Assembly: GCA_019636095.1 (NCBI GenBank)
Contig: JAHBYF010000006.1
Span: forward strand, 124,001-188,000
Direction: 5' to 3'
From: Hyphomonadaceae bacterium
GTDB lineage: Bacteria; Pseudomonadota; Alphaproteobacteria; Caulobacterales; Aquidulcibacteraceae
Length of the DNA stretch: 64,000 bases
In this document: piece by piece, positions 36,201 to 44,425 of the stretch
How the letters are laid out: each line of letters opens with the position of its first letter
Numbering within the stretch: position 1 is the stretch's first letter
The notes under the pieces: generated by a model
Databases searched by the model: none
The model's input: the letters and a program-made list of their open reading frames with translations, nothing else
Told to the model about the DNA's origin: nothing
Made by a program: the position numbers and the translations under genes

Positions 36201-36832
36201 TTTGGGCTGCGGCCATATGGCCAGCGTTTGGTTTCACGGCGCTCGGACTTTGGTTGCTTTACAATCCGTGGTGGGGCGTGTGGCCAGCGCATCCGCTTAC
36301 GACTTTGGGCGCTGTCGCGGCGCTATTGTCGTACCTCGCGGCCGCGGCGTTGAGCTACGCAGCGCCTGACGTTCCGCACGTGCGCGGCATGAAGTGGATG
36401 GCGCCGGCAGCCACCGTCGCATGCGCTGCACACATATTTGTGGGCGCGACGCTTGTCGTGCGCTGGCTCTATTACGGCGGCGACATGGCTGGCCCGCAAT
36501 CTAGCGAGATCGAACTTTGGGTTTATTCTGCCGTTTGGGCGATCTTCGCCGCCATTGCGCTTGGCCTCGGCACTCTGCGTAATGATCCGGTCTTACGTTG
36601 GGTCGGCCTTGCTGTCTTTGCAGCGACAATTGTGAAGGTTTTCTTCATCGATACCGCGCAGCTCTCAGGCATTATCCGCGCGGCCTCCTTCTTGGGCCTC
36701 GGCGCCATCGCTGCGGTCGCAACCTGGATGGCGCGGCGCAACCGCCCGCCCCCGAGTCCAGGCGATCTCGTAACTGTTACGCCAAGCGCGCGGCGTGAAA
36801 GGCGACGTGTTCGGAGACGAAAGTCGCAATAA
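33203..36832 (+). CDS. Very large DUF2339 membrane protein
   Basis: A 1209-residue polytopic protein of the DUF2339 family. It starts at a TTG (MEVWVLAFLPLAVWVWLQAQ), one helix followed by a short coiled segment, then a Pro-rich cytoplasmic or periplasmic linker (about 40-130) and LDQWLAEKGLAWIAGIALAM, the family hallmark, after which about 30 hydrophobic helices fill the rest. The basic tail is RRERRRVRRRKSQ. Function is unknown for the family. The 3' end overlaps the convergent S-formylglutathione hydrolase gene by 56 bases, so the basic tail is antisense to that gene's C-terminus. Confidence 0.88.
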   Translation: MEVWVLAFLPLAVWVWLQAQRIDMLARRVAELELQMFALRSGSPAPAPPQSDAAPQAPESGAPQDELLLTEVVPDDVLVLDNPLPDPSNDVAETTAQSPHPRMHSPLLLDDPPTTAEQPPPASPVEPPRRLDQWLAEKGLAWIAGIALAMGAIYLVSVAIQSAWFTPAIQLASAVALGIVLVGASEVARRVGLKKPPGHPLIAALLAGAGIVTFYATAWAAHGIYQFVDWPAATALLALCAIALIALSFLHGEALGVLAIALALLAPALTSSPSWPSLALTSYVALVGAGGFALALFRRWAWVAIATVGGLYFWFFASIAADDVRRALTLISFASVGGALMAFRAPIASDAKKGLTWSAIHEIGSSVAISISSALLIWGWLVVAQAPAGRIAGPALISIFHVALATFAVGERRAAPSALAIAVAGLVLGFMAYLRARGVYAPLGDDFYPIVLLAAFCTAACSILANPEKDARALIASAGSIGMALLAALAAASRSDWHALSAWAPVFMSAAVAFGVAWWSERSAPERNTDVAIGWWAGAGAALVLLGVESAFPPELRTVGHAAATLLFAIGLTWRNWRIAGWAALTAAALAVGHALAPGATLSPSLISLTLARELPLWGALLTFAGAAVTLFGASTVIRRSNSSTSIAEALSAAAAIVALTAAFVALRWVAAGNAGVMLDGFTETSLRVVGLMASGLVLLPRIHESPGLIGAWRGHVLLCLGLLYALLAPGIAINPWWGGPGRAVVSGLPLLNALAVAFAAPAALAFWAASRLYVRQRLFARTYVVAGAALALVWVVEELRHAFHSGAMAEPQIGLFESACYALTFLSFALVFAIVARLRTRRNPHRPFTEDMMHSMRAVCWGGMGAAALIMLLLQHPIWGLHDSTTSNALSTMLAVLAQPVAMILALALGRALSLSREAEPTRFAAASAAVLFGWSFGHCLIRWLHHRGYMDDGVTPYALEGIAHALWPLVFVIAAAQLTRIAPGRDTTRAYLYDLQALWAAAIWPAFGFTALGLWLLYNPWWGVWPAHPLTTLGAVAALLSYLAAAALSYAAPDVPHVRGMKWMAPAATVACAAHIFVGATLVVRWLYYGGDMAGPQSSEIELWVYSAVWAIFAAIALGLGTLRNDPVLRWVGLAVFAATIVKVFFIDTAQLSGIIRAASFLGLGAIAAVATWMARRNRPPPSPGDLVTVTPSARRERRRVRRRKSQ

Positions 36833-37604
36833 AGAAATACGAGTGATCGTAGCCTTGCTGAAGACGAAGGGTCATCTTCTGCCCGGCCTTTTCAGCGGCA
36901 TCCTCCAACAATTCCGGCTTCAGCTCATTGGCCAAGAACGAGTCTGCCGTGCCCTGGTCAATCAGAATATCATCGAACGACGCAGCTTTTCCGCTCTCTA
37001 ACAACAGCGCGGCGTCATGGTCGCGCCATGTATCCCGATCGGCGCCGAGATAGGCGCGAAACGCCTTCTCACCCCACGGACACCGCGTGGGAGAGGAGAT
37101 TGGCGAAAAGGCCGATACGCTCTTGAAAAGTCGCGGATGCTTCATTGCAAGCGTGAGCGCGCCGTGCCCGCCCATCGAGTGACCGAAGATAGAACGACGC
37201 GGCGCCAAGGGAAACGCCGCCTCGACAGCCGCGATCAAATCGCCGACGACATAGCTTTCCATCCTGAAATTTGGCGCCCAAGGCGGCTGCGTCGCATTGA
37301 GATAGAAGCTGGCGCCCTGCCCCAAGTCATACGCAGGGTCATCGGCGACGCCTTCCCCGCGCGGAGAGGTGTCCGGCGCAACAATCGCGACGCTGTGCTT
37401 GGCGGCAGCTGCGTAGGCGCCCGCTTTCGTTGTGAAATTATCCTCGGTGCAAGTCAGCCCGGAGAGCCAGATCGCGTAGGGAAACGGACCCTTGCCCCCC
37501 GGTAGGAACACAGAGAGCCGCATCTGCGTGCCGGTCGCGACACTTTCGTGCGCGGCATAGCAGAGCTCGCCGCCGGCGACGCGATGCGTCTTGGCGATTT
37601 GCAT
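36777..37604 (-). CDS. fghA: S-formylglutathione hydrolase
   Basis: A 275-residue alpha/beta hydrolase of the esterase D family that hydrolyses S-formylglutathione to formate and glutathione. The nucleophile Ser143 lies in IFGHSMGGHGALTL; WLSGLTCTEDNFTTKAGAYA and APDTSPRGEGVADDPAYDLG are family signatures, and GYDHSYFFIATFVSEHVAFH carries the catalytic His. It overlaps the following small secreted-protein gene's end by one base and lies downstream of the formaldehyde dehydrogenase locus on the same strand. Convergent overlap with the DUF2339 gene is 56 bases. Confidence 0.95.
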   Translation of the reverse strand: MQIAKTHRVAGGELCYAAHESVATGTQMRLSVFLPGGKGPFPYAIWLSGLTCTEDNFTTKAGAYAAAAKHSVAIVAPDTSPRGEGVADDPAYDLGQGASFYLNATQPPWAPNFRMESYVVGDLIAAVEAAFPLAPRRSIFGHSMGGHGALTLAMKHPRLFKSVSAFSPISSPTRCPWGEKAFRAYLGADRDTWRDHDAALLLESGKAASFDDILIDQGTADSFLANELKPELLEDAAEKAGQKMTLRLQQGYDHSYFFIATFVSEHVAFHAARLA

Positions 37605-38053
37605 TACGGCGTTGGGGCCGGCTGCGAATGATGCGTCGGCATGCGGTCCATCTCGGCAAGCGCACGTTCAATAGCTGGCCCGATTGCTGCGCGCTCTTCC
37701 GGCGATGGCTCACCGTGTGTGAAACGCAGGCGTAGTTGGCGATCGGCAATTTCCAGAACGGCGATTCGACCGCCGCTTCGGATAAAGAGCGGCACGCCAA
37801 GATCAGTGATCACGCGATGATCGTTTGGGCCAATGAAGATCGAGGTCCGATCGCAGACAACCGCGTGAACGGCGCCAGGCGGCGCCGAGAACGGCGGCGT
37901 TGCCAGCAGTATGGAATAGCCTGGGATTGGAATGTAGGAGACGTGCTCTGCGTCGGTAATTTGAAACACGCCGCAACGCTCGATGGGCTGTTGCGCCATC
38001 GCCGGCGCGGCCAAGCAAGTTAGCGCGCAGGCTACCGCCAAGGTCCGGATCAT
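37604..38053 (-). CDS. Hypothetical exported protein in the formaldehyde cluster
   Basis: A 149-residue protein with a clear signal peptide (MIRTLAVACALTCLAAPAMA, cleaved before QQP). The mature part has a single domain with two cysteines (ERCGVFQ and HAVVCDR) that could form a disulfide, and a beta-rich pattern (IFIGPNDHRVITDLGVPLFI). No family recognised. The stop overlaps the fghA start (one base), which suggests co-translation, but a periplasmic protein has no obvious role in cytoplasmic formaldehyde oxidation. Confidence 0.75.
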   Translation of the reverse strand: MIRTLAVACALTCLAAPAMAQQPIERCGVFQITDAEHVSYIPIPGYSILLATPPFSAPPGAVHAVVCDRTSIFIGPNDHRVITDLGVPLFIRSGGRIAVLEIADRQLRLRFTHGEPSPEERAAIGPAIERALAEMDRMPTHHSQPAPTP

Positions 38054-38095
38054 ATCGTCACCCTCTGCCCTTGCTCAGGGCCTCAGCGTCCCACC

Positions 38096-38132
38096 GCTTG
38101 AGGCTGTCTATCCCGGCGGGATGCTCTCAAGC
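38096..38132. other. Nested hairpin between the GFA gene and the exported-protein gene
   Basis: GCTTGAG (38096-38102) pairs with CTCAAGC (38126-38132), and between them ATCCC pairs with GGGAT. The nested stem sits in the 105-base gap on the minus-strand operon. There is no T-run on either side, so it may be a factor-dependent terminator or processing site. Confidence 0.3.
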
Positions 38133-38158
38133 AACGCTCCATGGCACAAATGCGACCG

Positions 38159-38629
38159 TCAGCGCGGGCGCGCGCCTTCCTGGGCATAGTCCTGCATCAG
38201 ACGGCCATAATCGCCCGGCGAAGGCCATCGTTCGAAGCTATGCTTGGCGCCGGTCACAGCGCCTGGAAGTTTCTCCGCCGTCTGGGACTCGATGAACGGA
38301 ACCACCCAGCTCGCATCCTCAAGCATGGTCGGACGGAAATTGAGAAAACCCATCGCGGCGAGGTTTGGGCTCGTCGTGTAAAGCCAGCTCAGACAATGCG
38401 GGCAATAGTGATGCCGGCTCTCGTCCCGATGCAAAGCGCCGATTTGCGTTTCGCCCTCAACCTCAAAACCGGCGGTAGGGAGCATCAGCGTCAGCGAATA
38501 GGCGCCACTTGTGAGCTTCTGGCAGCCAGCGCAGTGACACGCCATCGATATGACAGGCGCGTCGGTAACCCGCATTCGCACCTGGCCACAGAGGCACGAA
38601 GCATTCCATGGAAGCTTCCAGTCGGTCAT
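38159..38629 (-). CDS. GFA family (glutathione-dependent formaldehyde-activating-like) zinc protein
   Basis: A protein of 156 residues of the GFA/CENP-V fold. Zinc ligands are visible in SCLCGQVRMRV, ACHCAGCQKLTSGAYS and HYCPHCLSWLY. ATG 38629 with a GGGGGAC ribosome site is preferred; the upstream in-frame ATG at 38647 would overlap the previous stop (ATGA) and is a credible alternative. Family members were proposed to condense formaldehyde with glutathione, though that activity is debated. Its place between the formaldehyde dehydrogenase and S-formylglutathione hydrolase genes supports a role in this pathway. Confidence 0.88.
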   Translation of the reverse strand: MTDWKLPWNASCLCGQVRMRVTDAPVISMACHCAGCQKLTSGAYSLTLMLPTAGFEVEGETQIGALHRDESRHHYCPHCLSWLYTTSPNLAAMGFLNFRPTMLEDASWVVPFIESQTAEKLPGAVTGAKHSFERWPSPGDYGRLMQDYAQEGARPR

Positions 38630-38643
38630 CGCGTCCCCCAGTG

Positions 38644-38919
38644 TCATCGCCTGAGCCCAGGAAACAATGCGAGCAAAACAAAGGCTCCGCCAAGCCAGAG
38701 AACTACCGAACCAACGAGAGTAGCCAGCCCCAGCGCATACCTTTCAGGCACAGATTTCGCTCCGAGCATGAGCCGGTGACTCACTCCAACGGCCAATACG
38801 CCGATCGCACCACCAAGACCGCCGCCGACAAAGAGCAAAGTCAATGGGAGCCAAGCTAGACCTTGCTCAACAAGCCCGAGCTTCTGAAGCTTTGGTTCAT
38901 CGGGCTGGGGATCGGTCAC
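38644..38919 (-). CDS. Small two-helix membrane protein
   Basis: A 91-residue protein with a polar N-terminus (MTDPQPDEPKLQKLGLVEQG) and two membrane segments (WLPLTLLFVGGGLGGAIGVLAVG written as about residues 23-45, and YALGLATLVGSVVLWLGGAF at about 62-81). It lies 9 bases after the formaldehyde dehydrogenase stop and touches the GFA start. No family recognised. It could be an accessory membrane protein of the operon; there is nothing in the sequence to assign a function. Confidence 0.7.
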   Translation of the reverse strand: MTDPQPDEPKLQKLGLVEQGLAWLPLTLLFVGGGLGGAIGVLAVGVSHRLMLGAKSVPERYALGLATLVGSVVLWLGGAFVLLALFPGLRR

Positions 38920-38928
38920 GTCTTCTCC

Positions 38929-40038
38929 TTAAAACACCACCACACTGCGAATGCTCTCGCCCTTGTGCATCAGATCGAAGGCTTCGTTGATCCGCTCCAG
39001 CGGCAACGTGTGCGTGATCATCGGATCGATGGCGATCTTTTTGTCCATGTACCAATCGATGAGCTTGGGCACATCGGTGCGGCCGCGCGCGCCGCCAAAA
39101 GCTGTGCCCCTCCAGACGCGCCCCGTGACAAGCTGGAACGGCCGCGTCGCGACTTCCTTACCGGCCTCGGCCACGCCGATGATGATGCTCTCGCCCCAGC
39201 CGCGATGGCAGGCTTCGAGCGCTTGGCGCATCACCGTGGTGTTGCCGGTAGCGTCAAACGTGTAGTCGGCGCCGCCGCCGGTAAGTTCGACCAAGAGCGG
39301 CACCACATCGCCGCTGATCGTCTTCGGATTGACGAAGTGGGTCATGCCGAACTTGCGGCCCCACTCTTCACGGTCCGGATTGATGTCGACGCCGACGATC
39401 ATATTCGCGCCGACAAGCTTCGCGCCTTGAATGACATTTAGACCAATGCCGCCCAGACCGAACACGACGACGTTCGCCCCAGGCTCGACCTTGGCGGTAT
39501 TGATCACCGCGCCGACACCGGTGGTGACACCGCAGCCCACGTAGCAAGCGCTCTGGAACGGCGCGTCCTTCCGGATATTCGCAACCGCGATTTCCGGAAG
39601 CACCGTGAAGTTCGAAAACGTCGAACAGCCCATATAGTGCAGCACCGGCTTGCCTTTGTATGAAAAGCGCGAAGTGCCGTCCGGCATTAGGCCCTTGCCC
39701 TGCGTGGCGCGGATTGCGGTGCAAAGATTAGTTTTGCGCGAGAGGCAGCTTTTGCACTGACGGCACTCAGGCGTGTAGAGCGGAATCACGTGATCGCCGG
39801 GCGACACACTCGTCACGCCTGCGCCGACCTCGCGCACGATACCGGCGCCCTCGTGTCCAAGAATGCAGGGCCAGGCAGCTTCGCTGTCGAAACCGTCAAG
39901 CGTGTATGAATCAGTGTGACAGACGCCGGTCGCCTTGATCTCGACAAGAACTTCACCCGCCTTAGGGCCTTCAAGGTCAAGTTCCACAATTTCGAGAGGC
40001 TTCTTGGCCTCGAACGCAACCGCCGCCCTAGTTTTCAT
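38929..40038 (-). CDS. frmA: S-(hydroxymethyl)glutathione dehydrogenase / class III alcohol dehydrogenase
   Basis: A 369-residue zinc alcohol dehydrogenase that oxidises S-hydroxymethylglutathione to S-formylglutathione with NAD. Catalytic zinc motifs are GVCHTDSYTL and GHEGAGIVREVGAGV; the structural zinc loop has four Cys in CRQCKSCLSRKTNLC. The coenzyme site is VFGLGGIGLNVIQGAKLVGA. The protein matches class III enzymes over its whole length, starting KTRAAVAFEAKKPLEIVELD. It is the first gene of the formaldehyde operon, followed by the small membrane protein, the GFA protein, the exported protein and fghA. Confidence 0.96.
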   Translation of the reverse strand: MKTRAAVAFEAKKPLEIVELDLEGPKAGEVLVEIKATGVCHTDSYTLDGFDSEAAWPCILGHEGAGIVREVGAGVTSVSPGDHVIPLYTPECRQCKSCLSRKTNLCTAIRATQGKGLMPDGTSRFSYKGKPVLHYMGCSTFSNFTVLPEIAVANIRKDAPFQSACYVGCGVTTGVGAVINTAKVEPGANVVVFGLGGIGLNVIQGAKLVGANMIVGVDINPDREEWGRKFGMTHFVNPKTISGDVVPLLVELTGGGADYTFDATGNTTVMRQALEACHRGWGESIIIGVAEAGKEVATRPFQLVTGRVWRGTAFGGARGRTDVPKLIDWYMDKKIAIDPMITHTLPLERINEAFDLMHKGESIRSVVVF

Positions 40039-40097
40039 CGCAAATCGCTCCTTCGCGCGCGCTTATAGCGCGACGAGGAGACGATGCGCGTAGAAAA

Positions 40098-40520
40098 TTA
40101 GCCGCCTGTTTTTCTCGACTGCGGCTTGCGCGTGCTCGGTGTCTTGCTTGCGGCAGTCTTGCCACCGCGAACCTTACTTGGTCCACGCGACTTACCTTTC
40201 GCCGCCGACAAGAGATCGGGATGCATCGAACGATGGGGCACGTTGTGCGCGAACGCCAGAGCACCCTGTTCAATCTCCTTACGCGTGGCTGCATCTACAT
40301 GCTTGCCCAGACCAGCAAGCATATAGATCGCCTCGACGGGAACGAGCGCCGCGACGGTCCGGCCATAGCGGTCGAATCCAATCACCGCATTGTCGACTTG
40401 AGCCGTCTCGAGAGCCTCCGCGAAATTGGCCCGCGCCTCCGAAGTAGAAAGGACAGGCGGCCCCTTCGGCTTACGTGCGCGGCTAGCCGCCTTTTTGCGA
40501 TGCTCTCGGACCGATCTCAT
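40098..40520 (-). CDS. Phd/YefM-like antitoxin-family protein with basic tail
   Basis: A protein of 140 residues whose centre (VLSTSEARANFAEALETAQV, then FDRYGRTVAALVPVEAIYML) follows the Phd/YefM antitoxin pattern 'S.SEAR.NF...L......V...RYG...AALVP'. The flanks are unusual: a basic N-terminus and a C-terminal tail very rich in Lys, Ser and Arg (SRGPSKVRGGKTAASKTPST). The ATG at 40520 overlaps the stop of the preceding 413-residue gene (ATGA), so that protein, not a downstream one, would be the toxin-like partner; the next gene downstream is frmA. A DNA-binding role not tied to a toxin is also possible. Confidence 0.65.
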   Translation of the reverse strand: MRSVREHRKKAASRARKPKGPPVLSTSEARANFAEALETAQVDNAVIGFDRYGRTVAALVPVEAIYMLAGLGKHVDAATRKEIEQGALAFAHNVPHRSMHPDLLSAAKGKSRGPSKVRGGKTAASKTPSTRKPQSRKTGG

Positions 40521-41758
40521 GTGAAGACCTGCTCTTCCTCTCGCACGCCAAACCAATGCGGCGGCCACAGCGCCCCGAAAAACTCCGCCCGAGGCAATGG
40601 CGGTTCGTCCCAAGCCCACGAATTGAGTCGGAGTCGCGGACTTACGTTGTGACCGGCGTCGCTCTGTACCAAACGCCCACACGGACCAATCGTTTCCGGC
40701 TCAACGTGTCGCTGATGGGTTAAGGCTTCCCTGCCCCAAACAGAAAACACCCGAGAAACCCGCTCACTTTGTACAAGTGATGCAAGAGCGTCACGCAAAT
40801 CACGCAACGCACTACCGCTTGTGAGACGAATGTGTCGCGCACCAGCAAACAATACGGGCTTTGTTTTGCGCCACGCTTGCACGACATCCCGCAATGTGTT
40901 CTGCGATAGCAGTTCGAGTTCCGTCAGCGACGCGCCCGACATTTCAACAAGAACGCGCTTGAGGCCTTTCTTCTTGCCGCCTTGCTGCATCGACGGCTTG
41001 CCTCCGCGCGCCCTGGATCCGTTCACATCACGGCGATTACGCCGCTTGCGCGGGCCAATGTATTCAGGTGGCGGTGTTTTCTGCTTCCTGATCAGCTTTG
41101 GCGGCACGTCGTCATCTGGAGTAGGACCAGTCGCGGGCAACAATTCATACTCACGCACCTTACTGAACCGCGGCAGCTCGCACGGCTTCAGCACAAACCA
41201 CAGCCCGTCCACCTCGAAGGGGCGCCACCAACGCGACGGATTCACCTCGGGCACGTTGCCGATTTGTACAATGTGACCACACAAAATTCGTTCTGACTCG
41301 TAGATGCACTCGTATGCCGCTTCTTTCACCTTAGGCAGGTAACTTGGCTCACGATGCGCCATGTGCAGGAGCGCCGCTTCGCTCACACGCAACGCGAATT
41401 CGTCTGATTTTCTTCTCCCCGGCACTGCGTCCTCCCGCCCCGGCTGCTCCATCGCCGGACTTTGCATTTCAGTGAGCCCCTGAAGTGTTGTCGCCACCTC
41501 CGGCTGAGCGTCGTGCTGCTTCTGCGCAGACTTTTTGGCTCTCGTGTTCTTGTCTATCTTCTCCTCTACCTCTGAGTGCAGACGTTGCTTCGCTTCCGAT
41601 AACTGATGTTCGTTCCCCTCTAGTTGCGCCTTGGTCTTGTTTGTCGCCGTTTTCTGCGGTTTGATTGTCATCCGCGTTTGATCCCATCGGTCCCGCTGCA
41701 ACTGAATTAGGACGCGATGAGAGCGCCGTTTTTGCGGGTCAATCAGCTCCCAACACAT
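40517..41758 (-). CDS. Unrecognised 413-residue protein coupled to the Phd-like gene
   Basis: A 413-residue (or 384 if ATG 41671 is used) soluble protein. Residues about 30-80 are Gln/Lys/Glu-rich and probably coiled coil (NEHQLSEAKQRLHSEVEEKI). The middle (about 130-215) has AAYECIYESERILCGHIVQI and FEVDGLWFVLKPCELPRFSK; a basic linker follows (GPRKRRNRRDVNGSRARGGK), then a C-terminal domain with GASLTELELLSQNTLRDVVQ and LPRAEFFGALWPPHWFGVRE. I recognise no family. The overlap with the Phd-like gene suggests a toxin-antitoxin-like pair. The start lies 8 bases from the left end of the duplicated block at 41766. Confidence 0.6.
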   Translation of the reverse strand: MCWELIDPQKRRSHRVLIQLQRDRWDQTRMTIKPQKTATNKTKAQLEGNEHQLSEAKQRLHSEVEEKIDKNTRAKKSAQKQHDAQPEVATTLQGLTEMQSPAMEQPGREDAVPGRRKSDEFALRVSEAALLHMAHREPSYLPKVKEAAYECIYESERILCGHIVQIGNVPEVNPSRWWRPFEVDGLWFVLKPCELPRFSKVREYELLPATGPTPDDDVPPKLIRKQKTPPPEYIGPRKRRNRRDVNGSRARGGKPSMQQGGKKKGLKRVLVEMSGASLTELELLSQNTLRDVVQAWRKTKPVLFAGARHIRLTSGSALRDLRDALASLVQSERVSRVFSVWGREALTHQRHVEPETIGPCGRLVQSDAGHNVSPRLRLNSWAWDEPPLPRAEFFGALWPPHWFGVREEEQVFT

Positions 41759-41765
41759 GAAGTTT

Positions 41766-42906
41766 TGTACGAGTTAAACAAAACAACTTGACCGCACGCG
41801 CGACTGGGAATTGTCTCCCCTGACATCCGCGAGGGGCGCGGTCAAGGAAGCAGGCCCTGGTCGTCTTGGCCGGGCCGACGTTCCAAAGGGGCGTTGTCTC
41901 CTCCGCCCTGGTCGACCGCGCCTCGCCCCGCAAAATATTCGGAACAGGAACGGACCGCCCTGACGCGGGTTTTCCCACGGCGCCTGACCTTACTCCCTCG
42001 CCCCAGGCGCCATCAGAGCACGGGCCGGATCTTACCGATCCGGCCCACCTGCTTCCGGGAACCTCAGCCTCAAGACCGATAAAGCGGCTGGCGATGCTGC
42101 CGGCGGCTGTCCACGCGTGCAAACATTCAACCGGGTTGTTCCAGTCCTCGGCGCGATTTGCTGGCCGTCATTCATTGCTGCGCCATAAACCACGAACTCG
42201 ATGGCTTCACGATCGTCGGAGCATGTGCGGTCGGGACCAGCGCCACGCGATGGTGGTGCCTGCAGATGGTCCGCAACACTTGGGCGGCACGCGCCACGAT
42301 TTGTCGCAAACTCCTCCGCGTCCAGTAGTCCGATCTTATCGAAAAGCAGGTCGTGCGTGAGAAAGGGCGCAAGATGCAGCGCCACAATCGTCGGCTTGGT
42401 TCGCTCAACAGATAGCGCCGGACTCGCGCTTCCTACGCCGGAGCGCCGCAGCATCCATGCGTTTCGCCGGGGACGACGTCGTCCAGCGATCATGCGAACC
42501 GGCGCTCTCTGATCGCGGAAGGCGTAGCGCGCCGTCGCGCGGCATATAGGTATGCTGGTGTGGCGAGCGCCGGAGGCGCCACGATCGCCGTGATTGCCCG
42601 GCATGGCAAAGCGGGGGTTCTGGCGGATCGGTCAGTGTTTCCGCCAACACGGCGTACCTTCCGTCCTCGCGCGCGTCGTTCAGATCGCCAGTCAGCAAGA
42701 TGACGTCCGCGCATCTTTGGAAGTTTGCGCCATAGCTCGCCGCAATTGCGATGCGGCCGCTTCCATCGTCCGCCCGGATGTGGTGTCAGTGTAAATCTGG
42801 CGCGAGGCGGAATTGTTCGCTCATGTGCTCCTACCCCAGCTTCTGGCGCGTTTCCCTGAACGCGGCATGAAGCAGTAGGCGAGCGTCAGTTCAGCCCGTG
42901 GTCACA
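41766..42906. repeat. Direct repeat, left (decayed) copy of the phosphoesterase block
   Basis: From TGTACGAGTTAAAC at 41766 to GCCCGTGGTCACA ending at 42906 this block repeats 44364-45515 in the same orientation. It contains the about 300-base structured non-coding part and a copy of the phosphoesterase gene. Relative to the right copy it has many one- to few-base indels, often in C, G or A runs, plus substitutions and small replaced patches. Either an old duplicate has decayed or this stretch is poorly resolved in the assembly. Confidence 0.85.
42070..42824 (-). pseudogene. Decayed duplicate of the CpdA-like phosphoesterase gene
   Basis: The minus strand from the ATG at 42824 to the equivalent stop at 42070 aligns with the intact gene at 44672-45430 but is broken by many frameshifts. 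Recognisable fragments in different frames are MLTGDLNDAREDGRYAVLAE, TLTDPPEPPL, HTYMPRDGALR and TKPTIVALHLAPFLTHDLLF (its intact counterpart has HHPPFLTHDLLF). The metal-binding histidines of that block are lost. No continuous product can be made. Confidence 0.85.
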
Positions 42907-42949
42907 ATATTGTATTTGACAAACCCAGGCCCAATCCCTATCGAAAGCC

Positions 42950-44024
42950 ATGGCAAGCCGTTCTCGCCGCCGCTCACTTTCAATGATGAAGTCGCCGCCG
43001 GTACCTCGAAGGCAGAAGCTCTGGCCGCAAGGTCCGGTCTGCCTGAAGTGCGGCGGCGAAGGGTGCGCTGAACGGCGTGGAAGGACAAAAAAAGCGCGCC
43101 TGGCGCTTGGGCCTGAAGAGCGCCGCGCGGCGCCGCGCTCAATTCACTCTGCGGATTTGAACGATTTTCGAGGACCAGACGCGTTGCCGCACCTGTGGAG
43201 GCTGCAAGCGATCGCCAGCGGTTCATGGCCGCATCGAAGAAGGGCATTAGTCAAACCAGCTTTCGCGCGTGCTTGGCGTTCAACTGAAACCGCTTGGCAT
43301 GAGCCACCGCATTCGCATGGCATGGGCTTCGCCGCTGGCAAGCTGCCGCCGATGGGTGGCGCAAATGCGTCGCGGCGATGAAAACCGAGTTTCACGGCAA
43401 AGTTCGCGGATCTGACTGAGCTTCGCACCGCCGGCACGCCGTCAAGACCGCCGCCAGCGCGGGTCATGGCGGCGGTCGCGGCGGCACGAACAAGCAGCCC
43501 CATCGCGTCGCGCTGATCGAACGCGGCAGCGGTTTCAGCGCACGTTTCACGTGGCCGGAAGCGACCACGGAAACCATCGCCAAGATCATCGGCAGAACGT
43601 TGACCCGCAGTTCGTGCTGCACACTGACGGCGCTCACATGTACGTCGCGGTCGGCAAAGAGTTTGCCGACCACAAATGGGTCGAGCACTAATGGGCGAAT
43701 ACGTGCGCTTTGAGGAAAATGGCGCGGTCCATAAATAACAGCGCCGAGAGCTACTTCTCCGTTTTCAAGCGCGGCATGAAGCGGGCGTGTATCAGCACTG
43801 CTCAGAGAAGCATTTGCATCGCTACTGGCGGAATTTTGATTTATCGCCATAACACCCGCGTCGTGCAGTCGGCATGGATGACGCGCGCGCCGATAAAGCC
43901 GGATTACTCAGTTGTTGGCAAGCGCCTCACGTATCGAACAGCTGATCACCGCCTGAACCAAAGGCGCAATTCAGCTACTGGTTGCAGTGTACGCGGCGAC
44001 TTTTGCGCGCTCAGCGTGGCGTGA
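42950..44024 (+). mobile_element. Degenerate IS1595-family transposase gene
   Basis: Pieces of an IS1595-type transposase are readable on the plus strand in shifting frames: WPQGPVCLKCGG (N-terminal zinc finger), LWRLQAIA, VQLKPLGMSHRIRMAW, PPMGGANA, PHRVALIERG, LHTDGAHMYVAVGKEFADHK, then NNSAESYFSVFKRGMK, VYQHCSEKHLHRY and VVGKRLTYRTADHRLNQR. These come in the right order for one transposase of about 330 residues, but at least seven frame changes interrupt it. I could not identify terminal inverted repeats or target duplications. The element occupies the space between the two phosphoesterase copies. Confidence 0.8.
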
Positions 44025-44363
44025 ATAGATTACTCGGAGATTCCGCTAACCACGAGGAACGAATTGAGCAATTAGAAAGCCAAGTCGAAACGCTTGCTCA
44101 TGCATGATCAACTTCGGGTCGTCCGGGCAGGCGAATGCTATTCAGATTGTTCTCAACGCGTTGTGCATTGAACTGACTATGCTACGCCGAACTGGCAGGA
44201 CACGTTTGCCAACCTTCAAAATCAGATCGAAGGGAATTGCAGACGCCTACAAGTGCCCACAGCGCCGTCACCGCAAAGAAGAGCAAGACTACCGACAAAG
44301 TTCCTGCACGCCGCAGAAATGCTCGCTGCGCCGCGCGCGCTGCGTGCGAACGTGAGGCAAAGA
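44025..44363. other. Unique spacer between the transposase remnant and the right repeat
   Basis: This 339-base stretch is not part of the duplicated block and shows no convincing gene. On the minus strand a 65-codon frame from 44379 to 44182 would encode a short protein with one hydrophobic helix (TLSVVLLFFAVTALWALVGV), starting inside the repeat; it could be a real small membrane protein or the remnant of one. No RNA gene or terminator was seen. It may include the right end of the insertion sequence. Confidence 0.4.
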
Positions 44364-44425
44364 TGTACGAGTTAAACAAAACAACTTGACCGCACGCGCG
44401 ACTGGGAATTGTCTCCCCGACATCC

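Noticed and set aside
42032..42604. 190-codon minus-strand frame in the left repeat
   Set aside because: It consists of phosphoesterase fragments in mixed frames and is part of the decayed copy, not a separate gene.
42907..44363. Terminal inverted repeats and target duplications of the IS1595-like element
   Set aside because: I looked at both edges and found no convincing matching ends; sequence damage may hide them.
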